Assembly: GCF_009795715.1 (NCBI RefSeq)
Contig: NZ_WTCR01000009.1
Location: forward strand, 152,214 to 216,213
Length of the DNA: 64,000 nt
Reading direction: 5' to 3'
From: Labilibaculum euxinicum
GTDB taxonomy: Bacteria > Bacteroidota > Bacteroidia > Bacteroidales > Marinifilaceae
Shown here piece after piece: positions 34,008 through 44,400 of the stretch. The notes under the pieces are model-generated. The model saw only the letters and a list, made by a program, of their open reading frames with translations, was not told the origin of the DNA and did no database searches. The stretch's first letter is position 1, and every line of letters starts with the position of its first letter. The position numbers and the translations under genes are program-made.

Positions 34008-34162
34008 TGGAAATAATAAGATCTCAAGTGCTTTAGATATAGTATCATTTAATTAGACGATTACGGAAACGATAGCAATTTCTTCAAATAGGATCCTTGA
34101 TGAATTGTTATTTATAGAAAAATTACGCTTTTAATTCACTGTTGTTAATTAAAATAAAATCT

Positions 34163-37100
34163 ATGAAAACTATGTTTTTAAATTTAAAAAGAGGAATACT
34201 GGGCTTTGTATTTATCTTTTTGACAAGTGCTGTCTTTGGGCAGGTTCTTGTATCAGGAAAAGTTACCGACGTAAGTGGAGAATCATTACCAGGTGTTAGT
34301 GTTTTTGTAAAAGGCACAAGTGTTGGTTCCATTACAGATATTGATGGAGATTACAGTTTAGAAGTGCCTGAAAATGCACAAATCCTGGTTTTCTCTTTCA
34401 TTGGAATGAAAAATCAGGAAGTTGAATTCACTGGGCAAACCAGTATCAATGTTATTTTGCAAGAAGATGTAACTGGTTTAGATGAGGTTGTTATTGTTGG
34501 TTATACAGCAAGAAAAAAATCTACATTAACAGGAGCCGTATCGGTTGTTAATCTTTCAGATATGGAGAAAACACGAGTACCAAATGTTTCTCAGGCCTTG
34601 CAAGGTCAAATTGCAGGGGTATTGGTAACATCAAGTACAGGTGCGCCGGGAGATCCTATTCAAATACGTATTCGTGGAGAAGGAACTATTGGAGATAACA
34701 ATCCGTTGTATGTAGTAGATGGAATTCCTTCTCGCGATATTACCTTTTTAAATCAGGCCGATGTTAAAACTATGACTGTTTTAAAAGATGCCGCTGCAGC
34801 AGCAATTTATGGTTCCAGAGCTTCCGGTGGTGTAGTATTAATTACCACTAAAAGCGGATCGATAGGGGAAACAAGTTTCGATGTAAACTATTACACAGGA
34901 ATTCATAAGGTTGCCAACCTTCCTAATATGCTGAATGCTGAGCAGTACATGAATACCCTCGAGAAAGCTTGGGACAATTCAGACAGAACAGGAGCAAATC
35001 CTTATACCGCTGATAAAGGCAGATCTGATTTTGCTGACACAGACTGGCTTGATGAATTGTTTGAAACAGGAAGATCACAAAATTTGCAGGTGACAGCTGG
35101 TGGAGGAACTGAAAAAATGCAATATTTAATGTCTTTGGGTTATTATGGACAGGATGGAATTGTTGTATTTGATAATGATAAATACCAAAGATTAAATTAC
35201 AGAACCAATCTCAATATCGATGTAACGGATCGAATTAAAATTGGGACAAATCTGCAATTGTCTTATTCAACACAAGATAAAACAGCATCAAAAGGTGAAA
35301 GTCTAATTCGATATGCTTTATTAAGAGCTCCCGTATTAGCAGTTCGTAAAGATGTGAATGATCCTACTTACTCTGAAAGAGATCCTTTTACGGATATGCC
35401 GTTTTTCACGCCAACGGGCTATGATCAGGGATTACAAAGATCGATGTATGAAATGGTAGGTAACCCTGTTGCCAAAGCCTATTTTACAGATGATCAGCGA
35501 AAGATTTATAAAACATTTGGAAATGTTTATGGTGAATTTGCTTTTTTGGGTAATAAAGAACTAAAATTCAGAACAAATATCGGGGTTGATTTATCAATGT
35601 TTCACAACAAAGCTTTTAATGAGAATTATGGTGATGATGATGGTGGTGGATCTGCAGTTGATCAAGGATTGGGCAGACAGAACAGACCTAATAGCTTGAG
35701 TGAAGAAAGAGGAGAAGCACGTACAATTACCTTTAATAATACATTAAATTACGCGAAAACCTTCAAAGAAAAGCATGATTTTAGTGCAATGGTAGGTACC
35801 GAATATATTGACAATTATGAATCATCAATAGGAGCCAGCAGAGCTCGCTTCCCTTTTACAACTGATGAATATCGGTATTTGGATTATGGTGGATCGGATC
35901 TTGATCTTTGGAATAGCGGATCTGCTTCAGAGTGGGCATTATTCTCTTTGTTTGGATCAACATCTTATGCGTATGATGACAAATATATGGTAACTGCTAA
36001 TTTGAGAGCTGATGCTTCATCAAGGTTTTCTGAAAGCAATCGTTGGGGCTATTTTCCTTCTGTTTCTGCCGGATGGACAATTTCCAAGGAAGATTTTATG
36101 AAGGATGTTGATTGGTTGTCTAACTTAAAATTAAGGGCAAGTTGGGGTAAATTAGGAAATCAGGAGATTGACAATTATGCGTATTTAACTTTGGTTAGTC
36201 AGGTAGATGGTATTGTTAAGACTAACCGCTTTGGAAATTCTGATTTGAAATGGGAGAGTTCTACTCAATCAAATATTGGTGTTGATGTTGGTTTGCTTAA
36301 TAGTAAACTGGTACTAACGGGAGAATATTTTGAAAAGAATACGACAGATATTTTATTGCCGATTGGATTACCATCTGTTGTTGGTGATGTATCTCCTACA
36401 ATTGTAAATGCAGGCGAGGTGAGTAATAAAGGATTCGAATTCTCTATAGATTACCGCAATTCAGGCAAAGAATTCAAATACAATGTAAACGCGAACATTG
36501 CGACATTAACTAATAAGGTTGAAAAGCTACATCCAAACGTTCCCAATATCGTAACGGATGTAACAAAAACTGAAGTTGGACATGCATTAAATTCCTACTA
36601 TGGATACAAAATGGTTGGAATTTATCAAAATCAGGCAGAAATAGACAATCATCTGTTTACTGAAGGAAATGCAAAACCAGGAGACATCAAATTTAAGGAT
36701 GTAAACGGTGACGGGAAAATTAGTGCAGATTATGACAGAGAATTTATTGGAAGTCCTATTCCCGAATTCACTTATGGTTTTTCATTCTCATCTACCTATA
36801 AAGGATTTGATTTTTCAATGCTTTTTCAGGGAGTAGCAGGTGTTGACAGATACAATCAAGGGAAACAAATTGTAGATTATGATACACGTCCGTTTAATTA
36901 TACCACAGCGATATTAGGTGCATGGGATGGGGAAGGCAGCAGCAATAGCATACCAAGAGTTGCTTTTGAAGACAATGGAAGCAGTAAGGTGTCAAGCATT
37001 TTCGTTGAAGACGCTTCCTATTTCCGACTAAAGAATATTGAAATTGGATACACAGTAACGGCACTAAAAGGAATTGATAATATTCGTTTCTATGTATCCG

Positions 37101-37222
37101 GGCAAAATTTATTTACAATAACTGACTATACCGGTTTAGATCCGGAATCTACCGATCTAATGGATTTAGGAACTTATCCTCAATCAAAATCAGTTTTGTT
37201 TGGCGTAAATGTGAAGTTTTAA
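34163..37222 (+). CDS. SusC/RagA-type TonB-linked outer-membrane transporter
   Basis: 1019 residues from the ATG at 34163; the longer in-frame TTG start at 34142 is unlikely. Signal peptide at about 7-30 (GFVFIFLTSAVFGQ). A carboxypeptidase-regulatory-like beta domain follows (about 31-105: VSGKVTDVSGESLPGVSVFVKGT), then the TonB-box-type linker LDEVVIVGYTARKK, the plug (ALQGQIAGVLVTS, IRIRGEGTIGDNNPLYVVDGIP, VLKDAAAAAIYGSRASGGVVLITTK) and a 22-strand barrel ending KSVLFGVNVKF. It imports glycan fragments through the outer membrane with the SusD-like partner encoded 18 bases downstream. The size is normal for the family. Confidence 0.97.
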   Translation: MKTMFLNLKRGILGFVFIFLTSAVFGQVLVSGKVTDVSGESLPGVSVFVKGTSVGSITDIDGDYSLEVPENAQILVFSFIGMKNQEVEFTGQTSINVILQEDVTGLDEVVIVGYTARKKSTLTGAVSVVNLSDMEKTRVPNVSQALQGQIAGVLVTSSTGAPGDPIQIRIRGEGTIGDNNPLYVVDGIPSRDITFLNQADVKTMTVLKDAAAAAIYGSRASGGVVLITTKSGSIGETSFDVNYYTGIHKVANLPNMLNAEQYMNTLEKAWDNSDRTGANPYTADKGRSDFADTDWLDELFETGRSQNLQVTAGGGTEKMQYLMSLGYYGQDGIVVFDNDKYQRLNYRTNLNIDVTDRIKIGTNLQLSYSTQDKTASKGESLIRYALLRAPVLAVRKDVNDPTYSERDPFTDMPFFTPTGYDQGLQRSMYEMVGNPVAKAYFTDDQRKIYKTFGNVYGEFAFLGNKELKFRTNIGVDLSMFHNKAFNENYGDDDGGGSAVDQGLGRQNRPNSLSEERGEARTITFNNTLNYAKTFKEKHDFSAMVGTEYIDNYESSIGASRARFPFTTDEYRYLDYGGSDLDLWNSGSASEWALFSLFGSTSYAYDDKYMVTANLRADASSRFSESNRWGYFPSVSAGWTISKEDFMKDVDWLSNLKLRASWGKLGNQEIDNYAYLTLVSQVDGIVKTNRFGNSDLKWESSTQSNIGVDVGLLNSKLVLTGEYFEKNTTDILLPIGLPSVVGDVSPTIVNAGEVSNKGFEFSIDYRNSGKEFKYNVNANIATLTNKVEKLHPNVPNIVTDVTKTEVGHALNSYYGYKMVGIYQNQAEIDNHLFTEGNAKPGDIKFKDVNGDGKISADYDREFIGSPIPEFTYGFSFSSTYKGFDFSMLFQGVAGVDRYNQGKQIVDYDTRPFNYTTAILGAWDGEGSSNSIPRVAFEDNGSSKVSSIFVEDASYFRLKNIEIGYTVTALKGIDNIRFYVSGQNLFTITDYTGLDPESTDLMDLGTYPQSKSVLFGVNVKF

Positions 37223-37240
37223 TAGTAAAAAGTATAAATT

Positions 37241-38713
37241 ATGAAATACATATATAGTATAATCATTATTTTCTTCTTTGCAGGTCTTACGAGTTGTACA
37301 GATGAATTAAGCAATGACCCAATTGGCCTTTTAACCAAAGATCAGGTTGATTCAGATCCTACAATTACTACAATTGAGTCTTCGGTAAGCTCATCATACT
37401 TACCTCTTTCAAATACCTTGAATGGGATTATATCTGATTGGAGATGGGATTTAGGAACAGTATTTAGAAATGATATTGTTTTGCAGGATATTGCAGCCAA
37501 TGATATGAATAAGAAATGGAATCCAGATGGTGACCAAGCTTGGATGGATGAACTGGCAAGTTTTACTTTCACACCCGAAAATCAAGCGTTTAATGGAATC
37601 TGGGTGTACGATTATGAAGGTATTAGTAGAGTTAACATAGCCATTAACTTTTTAACTGATACTGAGATAGTTCAGAAAACAGGAATTGATGATGCCCGTA
37701 AGAAACAATTATTAGCAGAAGCTTATTTTTTAAGAGCTTTCTACTATTTCGATTTGGTAAATAATTTTGGCGATGTGCCATTGGTACTTAAGTCTCCGGA
37801 TTCATTCGAGGAAGCCTTTGCTGTTTCAGTCAGAGCATCTGCAGATGAGGTCAGAACACAGATAAATTCAGATTTAACAGCAGCGAAAGCGATCGCTCCT
37901 GATGTCAAATATCCTGATGTTGCTGAACCATGGAGAGCTTCAAAAGGAGCTATTATTGCATTGCAGGCTAAAGTAGCTTTGTACAGCAACGATTGGAGCG
38001 CAGTACTTAGCTTAATTACAGAACTGGACGCGCTTGGATTTTACAGTTTGAATGGAAATTATTTTGATAGTTTTGATGCAAGTAAGGAATTTGCAGAAGA
38101 TGAAGTGATTTTTGCATACGATCATCGTTCAGGCGAAACTCCTAATAATACGAATGGACTTGGCGATGTAATTGGGTGGGGATTCTTTGCTCCTACTGAT
38201 GATTTTATCAATGCTTTTGAAGCCAATGATCCCAGATTGTTATATACCATTGATGTTCCCAACAAGCGTGCATCAAAAATAGTGGGATCAACAACTGATC
38301 TAATTGATTATGGTAATAAAGTATACATACGCTATGCTGATGTATTACTTTGGAAAGCAGAAGCTTTGAATGAAACTGGAGATTACCCAGGTGCAGTTGC
38401 TATAATTAACCAGATAAGAACCAGAGCCAGAACCAGTCCAACAGCTGATGGCTCGGTAGTACCTGCAGGAACACTTGCAAACAGAGGAAGCTCAACAAAT
38501 CCGGCAGAAATAAAAACTTGGTTGATGTCTGAAAGAAGAGTCGAATTGGGTTTTGAATCACAAAGATTTAATGACTTGAAAAGATGGGGGACAGCCAAAG
38601 CGGTATTAACAGCACTTGGAAGAAATTACCAGGATCACAATGCTCTTTATCCAATTCCTCAAAAAGATATTGATAAGTCTGGTGGATCAATTACACAAAA
38701 TCAAGGTTATTAA
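37241..38713 (+). CDS. SusD/RagB-type glycan-binding lipoprotein
   Basis: 490 residues with a lipobox G-L-T-S-C (Cys19) and the SusD TPR-like fold: LLAEAYFLRAFYYFDLVNNFGDVPLV (about 151-176) is the family signature. ASKGAIIALQAKVALYSNDW (about 232-251) and the C-terminal YIRYADVLLWKAEALNETGD and MSERRVELGFESQRFNDLKRWG segments complete it. It sits on the cell surface as the lid of the SusC transporter encoded just before it and binds the target glycan. The gene is followed by a hairpin that may reduce read-through into the next gene. Confidence 0.97.
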   Translation: MKYIYSIIIIFFFAGLTSCTDELSNDPIGLLTKDQVDSDPTITTIESSVSSSYLPLSNTLNGIISDWRWDLGTVFRNDIVLQDIAANDMNKKWNPDGDQAWMDELASFTFTPENQAFNGIWVYDYEGISRVNIAINFLTDTEIVQKTGIDDARKKQLLAEAYFLRAFYYFDLVNNFGDVPLVLKSPDSFEEAFAVSVRASADEVRTQINSDLTAAKAIAPDVKYPDVAEPWRASKGAIIALQAKVALYSNDWSAVLSLITELDALGFYSLNGNYFDSFDASKEFAEDEVIFAYDHRSGETPNNTNGLGDVIGWGFFAPTDDFINAFEANDPRLLYTIDVPNKRASKIVGSTTDLIDYGNKVYIRYADVLLWKAEALNETGDYPGAVAIINQIRTRARTSPTADGSVVPAGTLANRGSSTNPAEIKTWLMSERRVELGFESQRFNDLKRWGTAKAVLTALGRNYQDHNALYPIPQKDIDKSGGSITQNQGY

Positions 38714-38756
38714 AAGATCTTTTGTAATGGGAATATTGTTGAGTTAATTGATGTTT

Positions 38757-38800
38757 AAAGAGAAGTAGTTAGTTCTAAGACGCTGCTTCTCTTTTATTTT
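38757..38800 (+). terminator. Hairpin after susD
   Basis: AAAGAGAAG (38757-38765) pairs with CTTCTCTTT (38786-38794), then TATTTTAATG, 44 bases after the SusD stop. Acts as a terminator or as a 3'-end/attenuation signal before the 819-residue gene. Confidence 0.65.
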
Positions 38801-38904
38801 AATGCGTGATCCTTTATCAAGCATAAAATGGCTGTATTATTTAAGAAATGGGCATATTAACCTATGATAAATACCTAATATACAATTCGTTAAATAAACA
38901 ATAA

Positions 38905-41364
38905 ATGTTGGATAAAAATATAAAATTTGCAATTCTCCTTTTGTTTTTTTTCATTGAAACAATTGGGTTTAGTCAAAATATCAATCTAAAAGTTGTTGGA
39001 AATACTGAACAAGGTTTTAGTGTAGATATCTACAATAACAATCAGTTGCTGATTCATAATTCAGAAGAATTTTCATTAAAAGCAGCAAATCTGGATTTGA
39101 GTGAGACAAGCGAAATTGCTGCATGGAAAGGAGCTGAATGGACAGGAAATGAAAATCTAATAAAATTATCAAAAGAGACCTATTTGTTAGATTTTGATTT
39201 GAACTTATTAATCACAGTTACCTATGAAGTTATCAATCAACATGTGGTTAAAAAAACGGTTGATTTATTTCAATCGGGGATTCCAACCTTATATTTTACA
39301 ATTGAAGAAACTTCAAAACCAGCAGAAGAACCTTCAAAATATGTAACTTTTGAACACGATGATTTCCCGGGAGGTTTTTCCCATGAAATGAATCCCTCAG
39401 CAGGTTTTGTGACTCCCAATAATTTATTGGTAGGGTTTTTAATGGATGCCGGGTATAAAAATCATTATACAAGAACAACCAGACGTCGTTTTAACGGTCA
39501 TGGTGGAGGATTTGTAGGAATGAGAAGACTTCCGGATCCAGCGTTGGTGGAAGTAGCAACATTGTCAGAAAGAGAAAATAAGCAGCATTTTATCAAACAA
39601 ACATTTGGTGAAATGTACAATTTAGATACCGGGAAAGAGACAATTTTAAAACTTGAGGATACTTATAAAAAAGTTGGTGTTGTCACTATTAATAAAACCA
39701 CTGATTTATTTACTCTTAGTGGGGAATCTTCTAATCGTTCCGGAATTGAATTAATTACGCCCTTAACAGACCAAAAAATATACACAATTTCTTTTTTGGC
39801 TAAAGGAAGTTCTCCAATAGCCGTAAAACTTTTTAGGAATAAGAATGGCCTAAAAACGGTGGAATTGGAACATGGTATTAAATACATTGACCAATTTCCA
39901 ATACAAGAAAATGACTGGACACTTTTTAAAGGAAGTATAATGGTTCCGTATATTGAGCATGATAGTGTTTCTATGTTTATTGGATCTCAATCCGGGGAAA
40001 AATATTCCATTCAAATTAAAGATTTGCAGATTGTTGAACATCAACCTTTAGTACAACCATACAATAAAATGAATATGGGAGAAAAGGCAACTAAAACTAC
40101 CTATGTTTTTGTTGAGCCTTGGGTAAATCATCATGATTTTGTAATTTCTTCACAATCCCGTTTAGCAGAAGGGAAAGGATTTAAAGGAACTCTGATAGAG
40201 AAGATGTTGTACTCAAATTTCAACATGCTAACATGGATTACTTCTATAAATGATTTTACACCCTTGAATGTGCCTAATATGAATTATGCACCCGACATGT
40301 ACAACAGAGATTCATTTTTCTCAATAGTTTCAAGTTATAATAAAGAATTGAATCTTGAAATATGGGAGCAATGGGCAAAAACTCAAAACGAAAAAGGAGC
40401 CATAGCCACCATTATAACGCCTTATATGGGTACTGTTGAGTTTAAAGATAATGAAGCAACTATTCAATTCTTAATTTGGGCAATGATGAACAAAAGACGT
40501 TTTGGAGTAAGCCTTCCTAAAGATAAAATTGATAAAGCAGTTTCTTATGTCTTAAATGAGTTTGATGAGAATAGAGATGGAATATGTGCTTCTCATTTTA
40601 CATTAAGCCAAATTGACATTAATGAATACAATCCAAAAACAAGTGATTTAGCGGTAAATCAAGGAATGCTTGCTATTGCGCTTCGCACTATTAAAGAGTT
40701 GGGATATGATATTTCAGATTCATATTTGGAAAAAGCTGAAAAGGCATATTTGAACTTTTATGATACAACAAGAAAGCATATGGTGTTTGATAAAGAATAT
40801 CCAGACATCATTACTTTTACCGACTTAGAACCAGAATTTTTTTCTTTGTGGTTGTTTAATAGACCCATGTTAACTGATGAGATGGTAATTAATCATCTTG
40901 AACAAACACCAATTCTTAATAAAGTTTCAAATTCACCTTATCCAGAATATGGAACAACAGCTCCGGTTTGTATAAGATTAACAGATGATGAAAAGGGATA
41001 TGCTTATTTAACTTCGGATTATCAGCCATTTAGAGAGTTTGGAGTATCTAATTATAAAAATGGAGCTAGAGATGGGATGTATTACAACGGTGGGAGTTGG
41101 ATGCGTGCGGAATATTGTGGATATGTTGTAGGTTTAAGACATGGATGGAAAAAAGCAGAAGCGCTTATGGAAAATAGAGCTTGGGCAGAAATTAATCTCA
41201 ATCCGGAATGGCCTTATTCCAAAGAATTTATTCCGACAAAATGGGAGACAACAGATACTTGGTGGCCATCAACCCGTGGATTATGCTGGAACGTTTTTAT
41301 TCTGATGGCTAATGAGGTTGCCGGACTTAGAACTCCCGAAATGGATCCTGATTGTAAAAAATAG
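38905..41364 (+). CDS. Large secreted putative glycosidase of unknown family
   Basis: 819 residues with a signal peptide (about 8-24, ending IGFSQ) and no lipobox. The N-terminal half is beta-rich (about 25-400), with a carbohydrate-binding-module-like part near 260-375 (LSGESSNRSGIELITPLTDQKIYTISFLAKGS). The C-terminal half is helical (about 430-800) with the look of an (alpha/alpha)6 catalytic toroid: DMYNRDSFFSIVSSY, NQGMLAIALRTIKELGYD, YNGGSWMRAEYCGYVVGL, TDTWWPSTRGLCWNVFIL. These Asp/Glu/Trp-rich hairpin ends resemble clan GH-L/GH-G-like active sites, but I cannot name a family. It closes the SusC/SusD block and ends at a strong terminator. Confidence 0.8.
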   Translation: MLDKNIKFAILLLFFFIETIGFSQNINLKVVGNTEQGFSVDIYNNNQLLIHNSEEFSLKAANLDLSETSEIAAWKGAEWTGNENLIKLSKETYLLDFDLNLLITVTYEVINQHVVKKTVDLFQSGIPTLYFTIEETSKPAEEPSKYVTFEHDDFPGGFSHEMNPSAGFVTPNNLLVGFLMDAGYKNHYTRTTRRRFNGHGGGFVGMRRLPDPALVEVATLSERENKQHFIKQTFGEMYNLDTGKETILKLEDTYKKVGVVTINKTTDLFTLSGESSNRSGIELITPLTDQKIYTISFLAKGSSPIAVKLFRNKNGLKTVELEHGIKYIDQFPIQENDWTLFKGSIMVPYIEHDSVSMFIGSQSGEKYSIQIKDLQIVEHQPLVQPYNKMNMGEKATKTTYVFVEPWVNHHDFVISSQSRLAEGKGFKGTLIEKMLYSNFNMLTWITSINDFTPLNVPNMNYAPDMYNRDSFFSIVSSYNKELNLEIWEQWAKTQNEKGAIATIITPYMGTVEFKDNEATIQFLIWAMMNKRRFGVSLPKDKIDKAVSYVLNEFDENRDGICASHFTLSQIDINEYNPKTSDLAVNQGMLAIALRTIKELGYDISDSYLEKAEKAYLNFYDTTRKHMVFDKEYPDIITFTDLEPEFFSLWLFNRPMLTDEMVINHLEQTPILNKVSNSPYPEYGTTAPVCIRLTDDEKGYAYLTSDYQPFREFGVSNYKNGARDGMYYNGGSWMRAEYCGYVVGLRHGWKKAEALMENRAWAEINLNPEWPYSKEFIPTKWETTDTWWPSTRGLCWNVFILMANEVAGLRTPEMDPDCKK

Positions 41365-41394
41365 AGAATCGTTATTAATAATTATTTAAACGAA

Positions 41395-41434
41395 ATGTCC
41401 TCAATATCAAATGTGATATTGAGGACATCTTTTT
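41395..41434. terminator. Strong bidirectional terminator between the PUL and its regulator
   Basis: ATGTCCTCAATATCA (41395-41409) and TGATATTGAGGACAT (41414-41428) form a perfect 15-bp stem with a 4-base loop, followed by CTTTTTG. It separates the convergent glycosidase and HTCS genes. Confidence 0.92.
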
Positions 41435-41454
41435 GATACCATTACCAATGGTCT

Positions 41455-44400
41455 TCAGGTGTTTTCCTGATTGGTATCGTTGAGGATATTTTTCTTGTAA
41501 TCAGTAGGCGATTCACCATAAAGCTCTTTAAAACAACGGTAAAAATAGGTTCGGTTATTGAATCCTGTTTCATAGATGATCTCAGAGACCGTGTAAGAAG
41601 ATTCCAGTAGAAGAGATGCAGCTTTCTTCAATCGAAAATTACGAATGAATCCATGAGGTGTAAATCCGGTAACTGCTTTTATCTTACGGTACAATTGGGT
41701 TTTACTCATCGCCAGTTGATCTGCCAATAGGTCGGCGTTTAATTCGGTTTTATCCAGATTGTCATCTACAAATTTCTGCAGATTGTCCACAAATTTCACA
41801 TCTCGTTTGTAAAGTCCCGACACATCTTTTACCGAAACAGTTTGAACCGATTGAAAAGCATCACGAACCTGATTTCGCATTTCGATTAATTTTCGAATTC
41901 GAACTTTAAGATGACGGGGATCAAATGGTTTTGGAATGTAACTGTCTGCACCCGATTCAATTCCTTGAATCCGATGTTCCAGTTCTCCTTTTGCAGTCAA
42001 TAAAATAACCGGAATATGACAGGTGTTAATGTTTTCTTTTATGGCGTTGCACAATTCCAGACCATCCATTTCAGGCATAATAATGTCACTTACAATAACC
42101 GAAACATCATTTGAATTTATTTTATCGAGTGCTTCAAGACCGTTTTTTGCCAGTAAAACATTATAGTCCTGATGTAAAATATCGTCGATTAAATTTCGAA
42201 GCTGTTCATTATCATCTACAACCAGAATATTGGGTTTAGGGTTCTCTCCATCAGAAGTTTCTGTTTCTTTGTTTGCAAAAGAGACAAGTTCTAAACCCAT
42301 TATTTCTTCAATTGCTCTGTCTTTTATTCTGCTTTCATCAATTACAATTTCATTTTGTTTTTCACGATTTGAATATTGACTTTTCGAGATTGGAATTGAA
42401 ATTGTAAAGCAACTGCCTATGTTGGGCTTACTTTCCAATTGAATGCTTCCTTTGTGAAGTTCAATCAGACTCTTGGTTAAGGACAAACCAACTCCGGCAC
42501 TTTCCGAAAATCTTTTTTCTTTAGGCAAAGAGTTTGCATTTTGAAAGAAACGGTCAAATATTTTATCCTGATATTTTGTTGGGATTCCAATTCCGTTATC
42601 AGTTATTCTTATGACTGCATTTTTTTGTTGGCGTAGTAATTCAATACTAACACTTCCTTTTTGCGGCGTATATTTTAGTGCGTTAGATATCAGATTCAGC
42701 AATATCTTTTCCATGATATTATTATCGAACCAGCCAATGATATCTTGCGAGTTGTCGATCAATTTTAATTCAATGTCCTTTTCCTGAGCATATTGAGTAA
42801 ATGCCTCTGTTATTGTTCTTGTGAAATCAGTAAGGTTGTAGTTTTGAACCTGCAATTTAAAATGGCCGGTTTCCACTTTCCTAAAATCGATTAATTCACG
42901 AATAAGATGCAATAACCGGGTGGAATTGTTGTAGATAGATTTTACATATGGAGAAATTTCTTTGTCGTTGGGGTGCAGATCCATGAGTTGAGCTGCCGGA
43001 GCCATAATTAAGGTAAGTGGAGTTCTAAATTCATGAGCGATATTCGTAAAAAATTGAAATTTATAATGGTTTATTTCTTTGGTTTTTTGAATTTCCAACT
43101 TCTCAATTTCTAACTTATTTCTCATTTTTGTTCTGCGAAGAAGTAAAAAGATGAATAGAAAAATGGCCATAAATGTAATGAAGACATATGAAATATATGC
43201 CCAGGTTGTTTTCCAGAAAGGGGGATAGATTGTGAGTTTGATTTCACGTGTGTCCGGATTCCAAATGCCGTCTTCATTCGTACATTTTACTTTGAAAATA
43301 TAATCTCCGGGCGGAACATTGGTGTAAGTGGCTTCACCTTCTTTTTTAATTAATGTATAATCTGTGTTAAAATTCTCCAGCTTAAAAGCATACATGCACT
43401 TTTGCTTGTTATGGAAGTTTAGGGTGGTGAATTCGAATCGGAAAAAATTTTGGTCGTAGTTTAGTTTTAACGAATCAGACATATCAATGTAGAAAGGAAC
43501 AGGGTTCTTTTCTTTCTCAGGTTCGTTAAATACCGAAAAATTAGTAATGGCAAGCCTCGGGAAATATTCTATGTCCGAAACCTTATTCGGATCAAAATAA
43601 GTAAGACCATTAACACCACCAAAATATAATTTGCCGGTCTGTTTTCCAAAACACGATGCACCATCAGTAAATTCGTTACTCTGCAGTCCGTCTGAATAAA
43701 AATAGCTCCGTATTTGCCTGTTCCTGTAATTCAGTTTTGCCAATCCATTATTTGTACTTACCCAAATGTTGTCGTTTTGATCAGTCTGAATAGCGTGAAT
43801 CGTATTGTTTGGCAATCCATTTTGTTCTGTGTAGTGAGTAAACTGATACGGAAAAGTGGTTAGGTTCAATCTGTCAAGTCCTCCGCTGGTACCTATCCAC
43901 AGGTTCTCATTATTCGATTTGCACAGGCTTAAAACATCATCATTCAGTAAGGAATTAAGATCGTTTGAGTTGCTTCTGAAAGCCTCAAATTTTTCTGAAA
44001 TTGTATTCAAACGGTAAAGACCGCCACCACGGGTACCTATCCACATTATATTGGGTTCACCCTCAACTATTGAATAGATTATATTGCTGTTTAGTCCGTT
44101 TTTATTGAGAGGATCACTTTTGTAGTGACTGTGATCTCTCAGACGGTATTTCCCATCTTTTTTGCGCACAATACTCAAACGAAATAAACCATAACCACTG
44201 GTACCTATCCATAAATCGTTAAATGCATCCAAACAAATTGAATAAACAGATCCCAATTTAATGTCTGATGTATTCTCAAAATCATCTGGGAAGTGTAAAA
44301 TCTTTCCGGTTTTAGTTTCAAACATGTCAATTCCTTTACCATCAACACCAATCCAAATGTTTTTAAAAGAATCATTGCCTAAGGATAATACTGCATTGTT

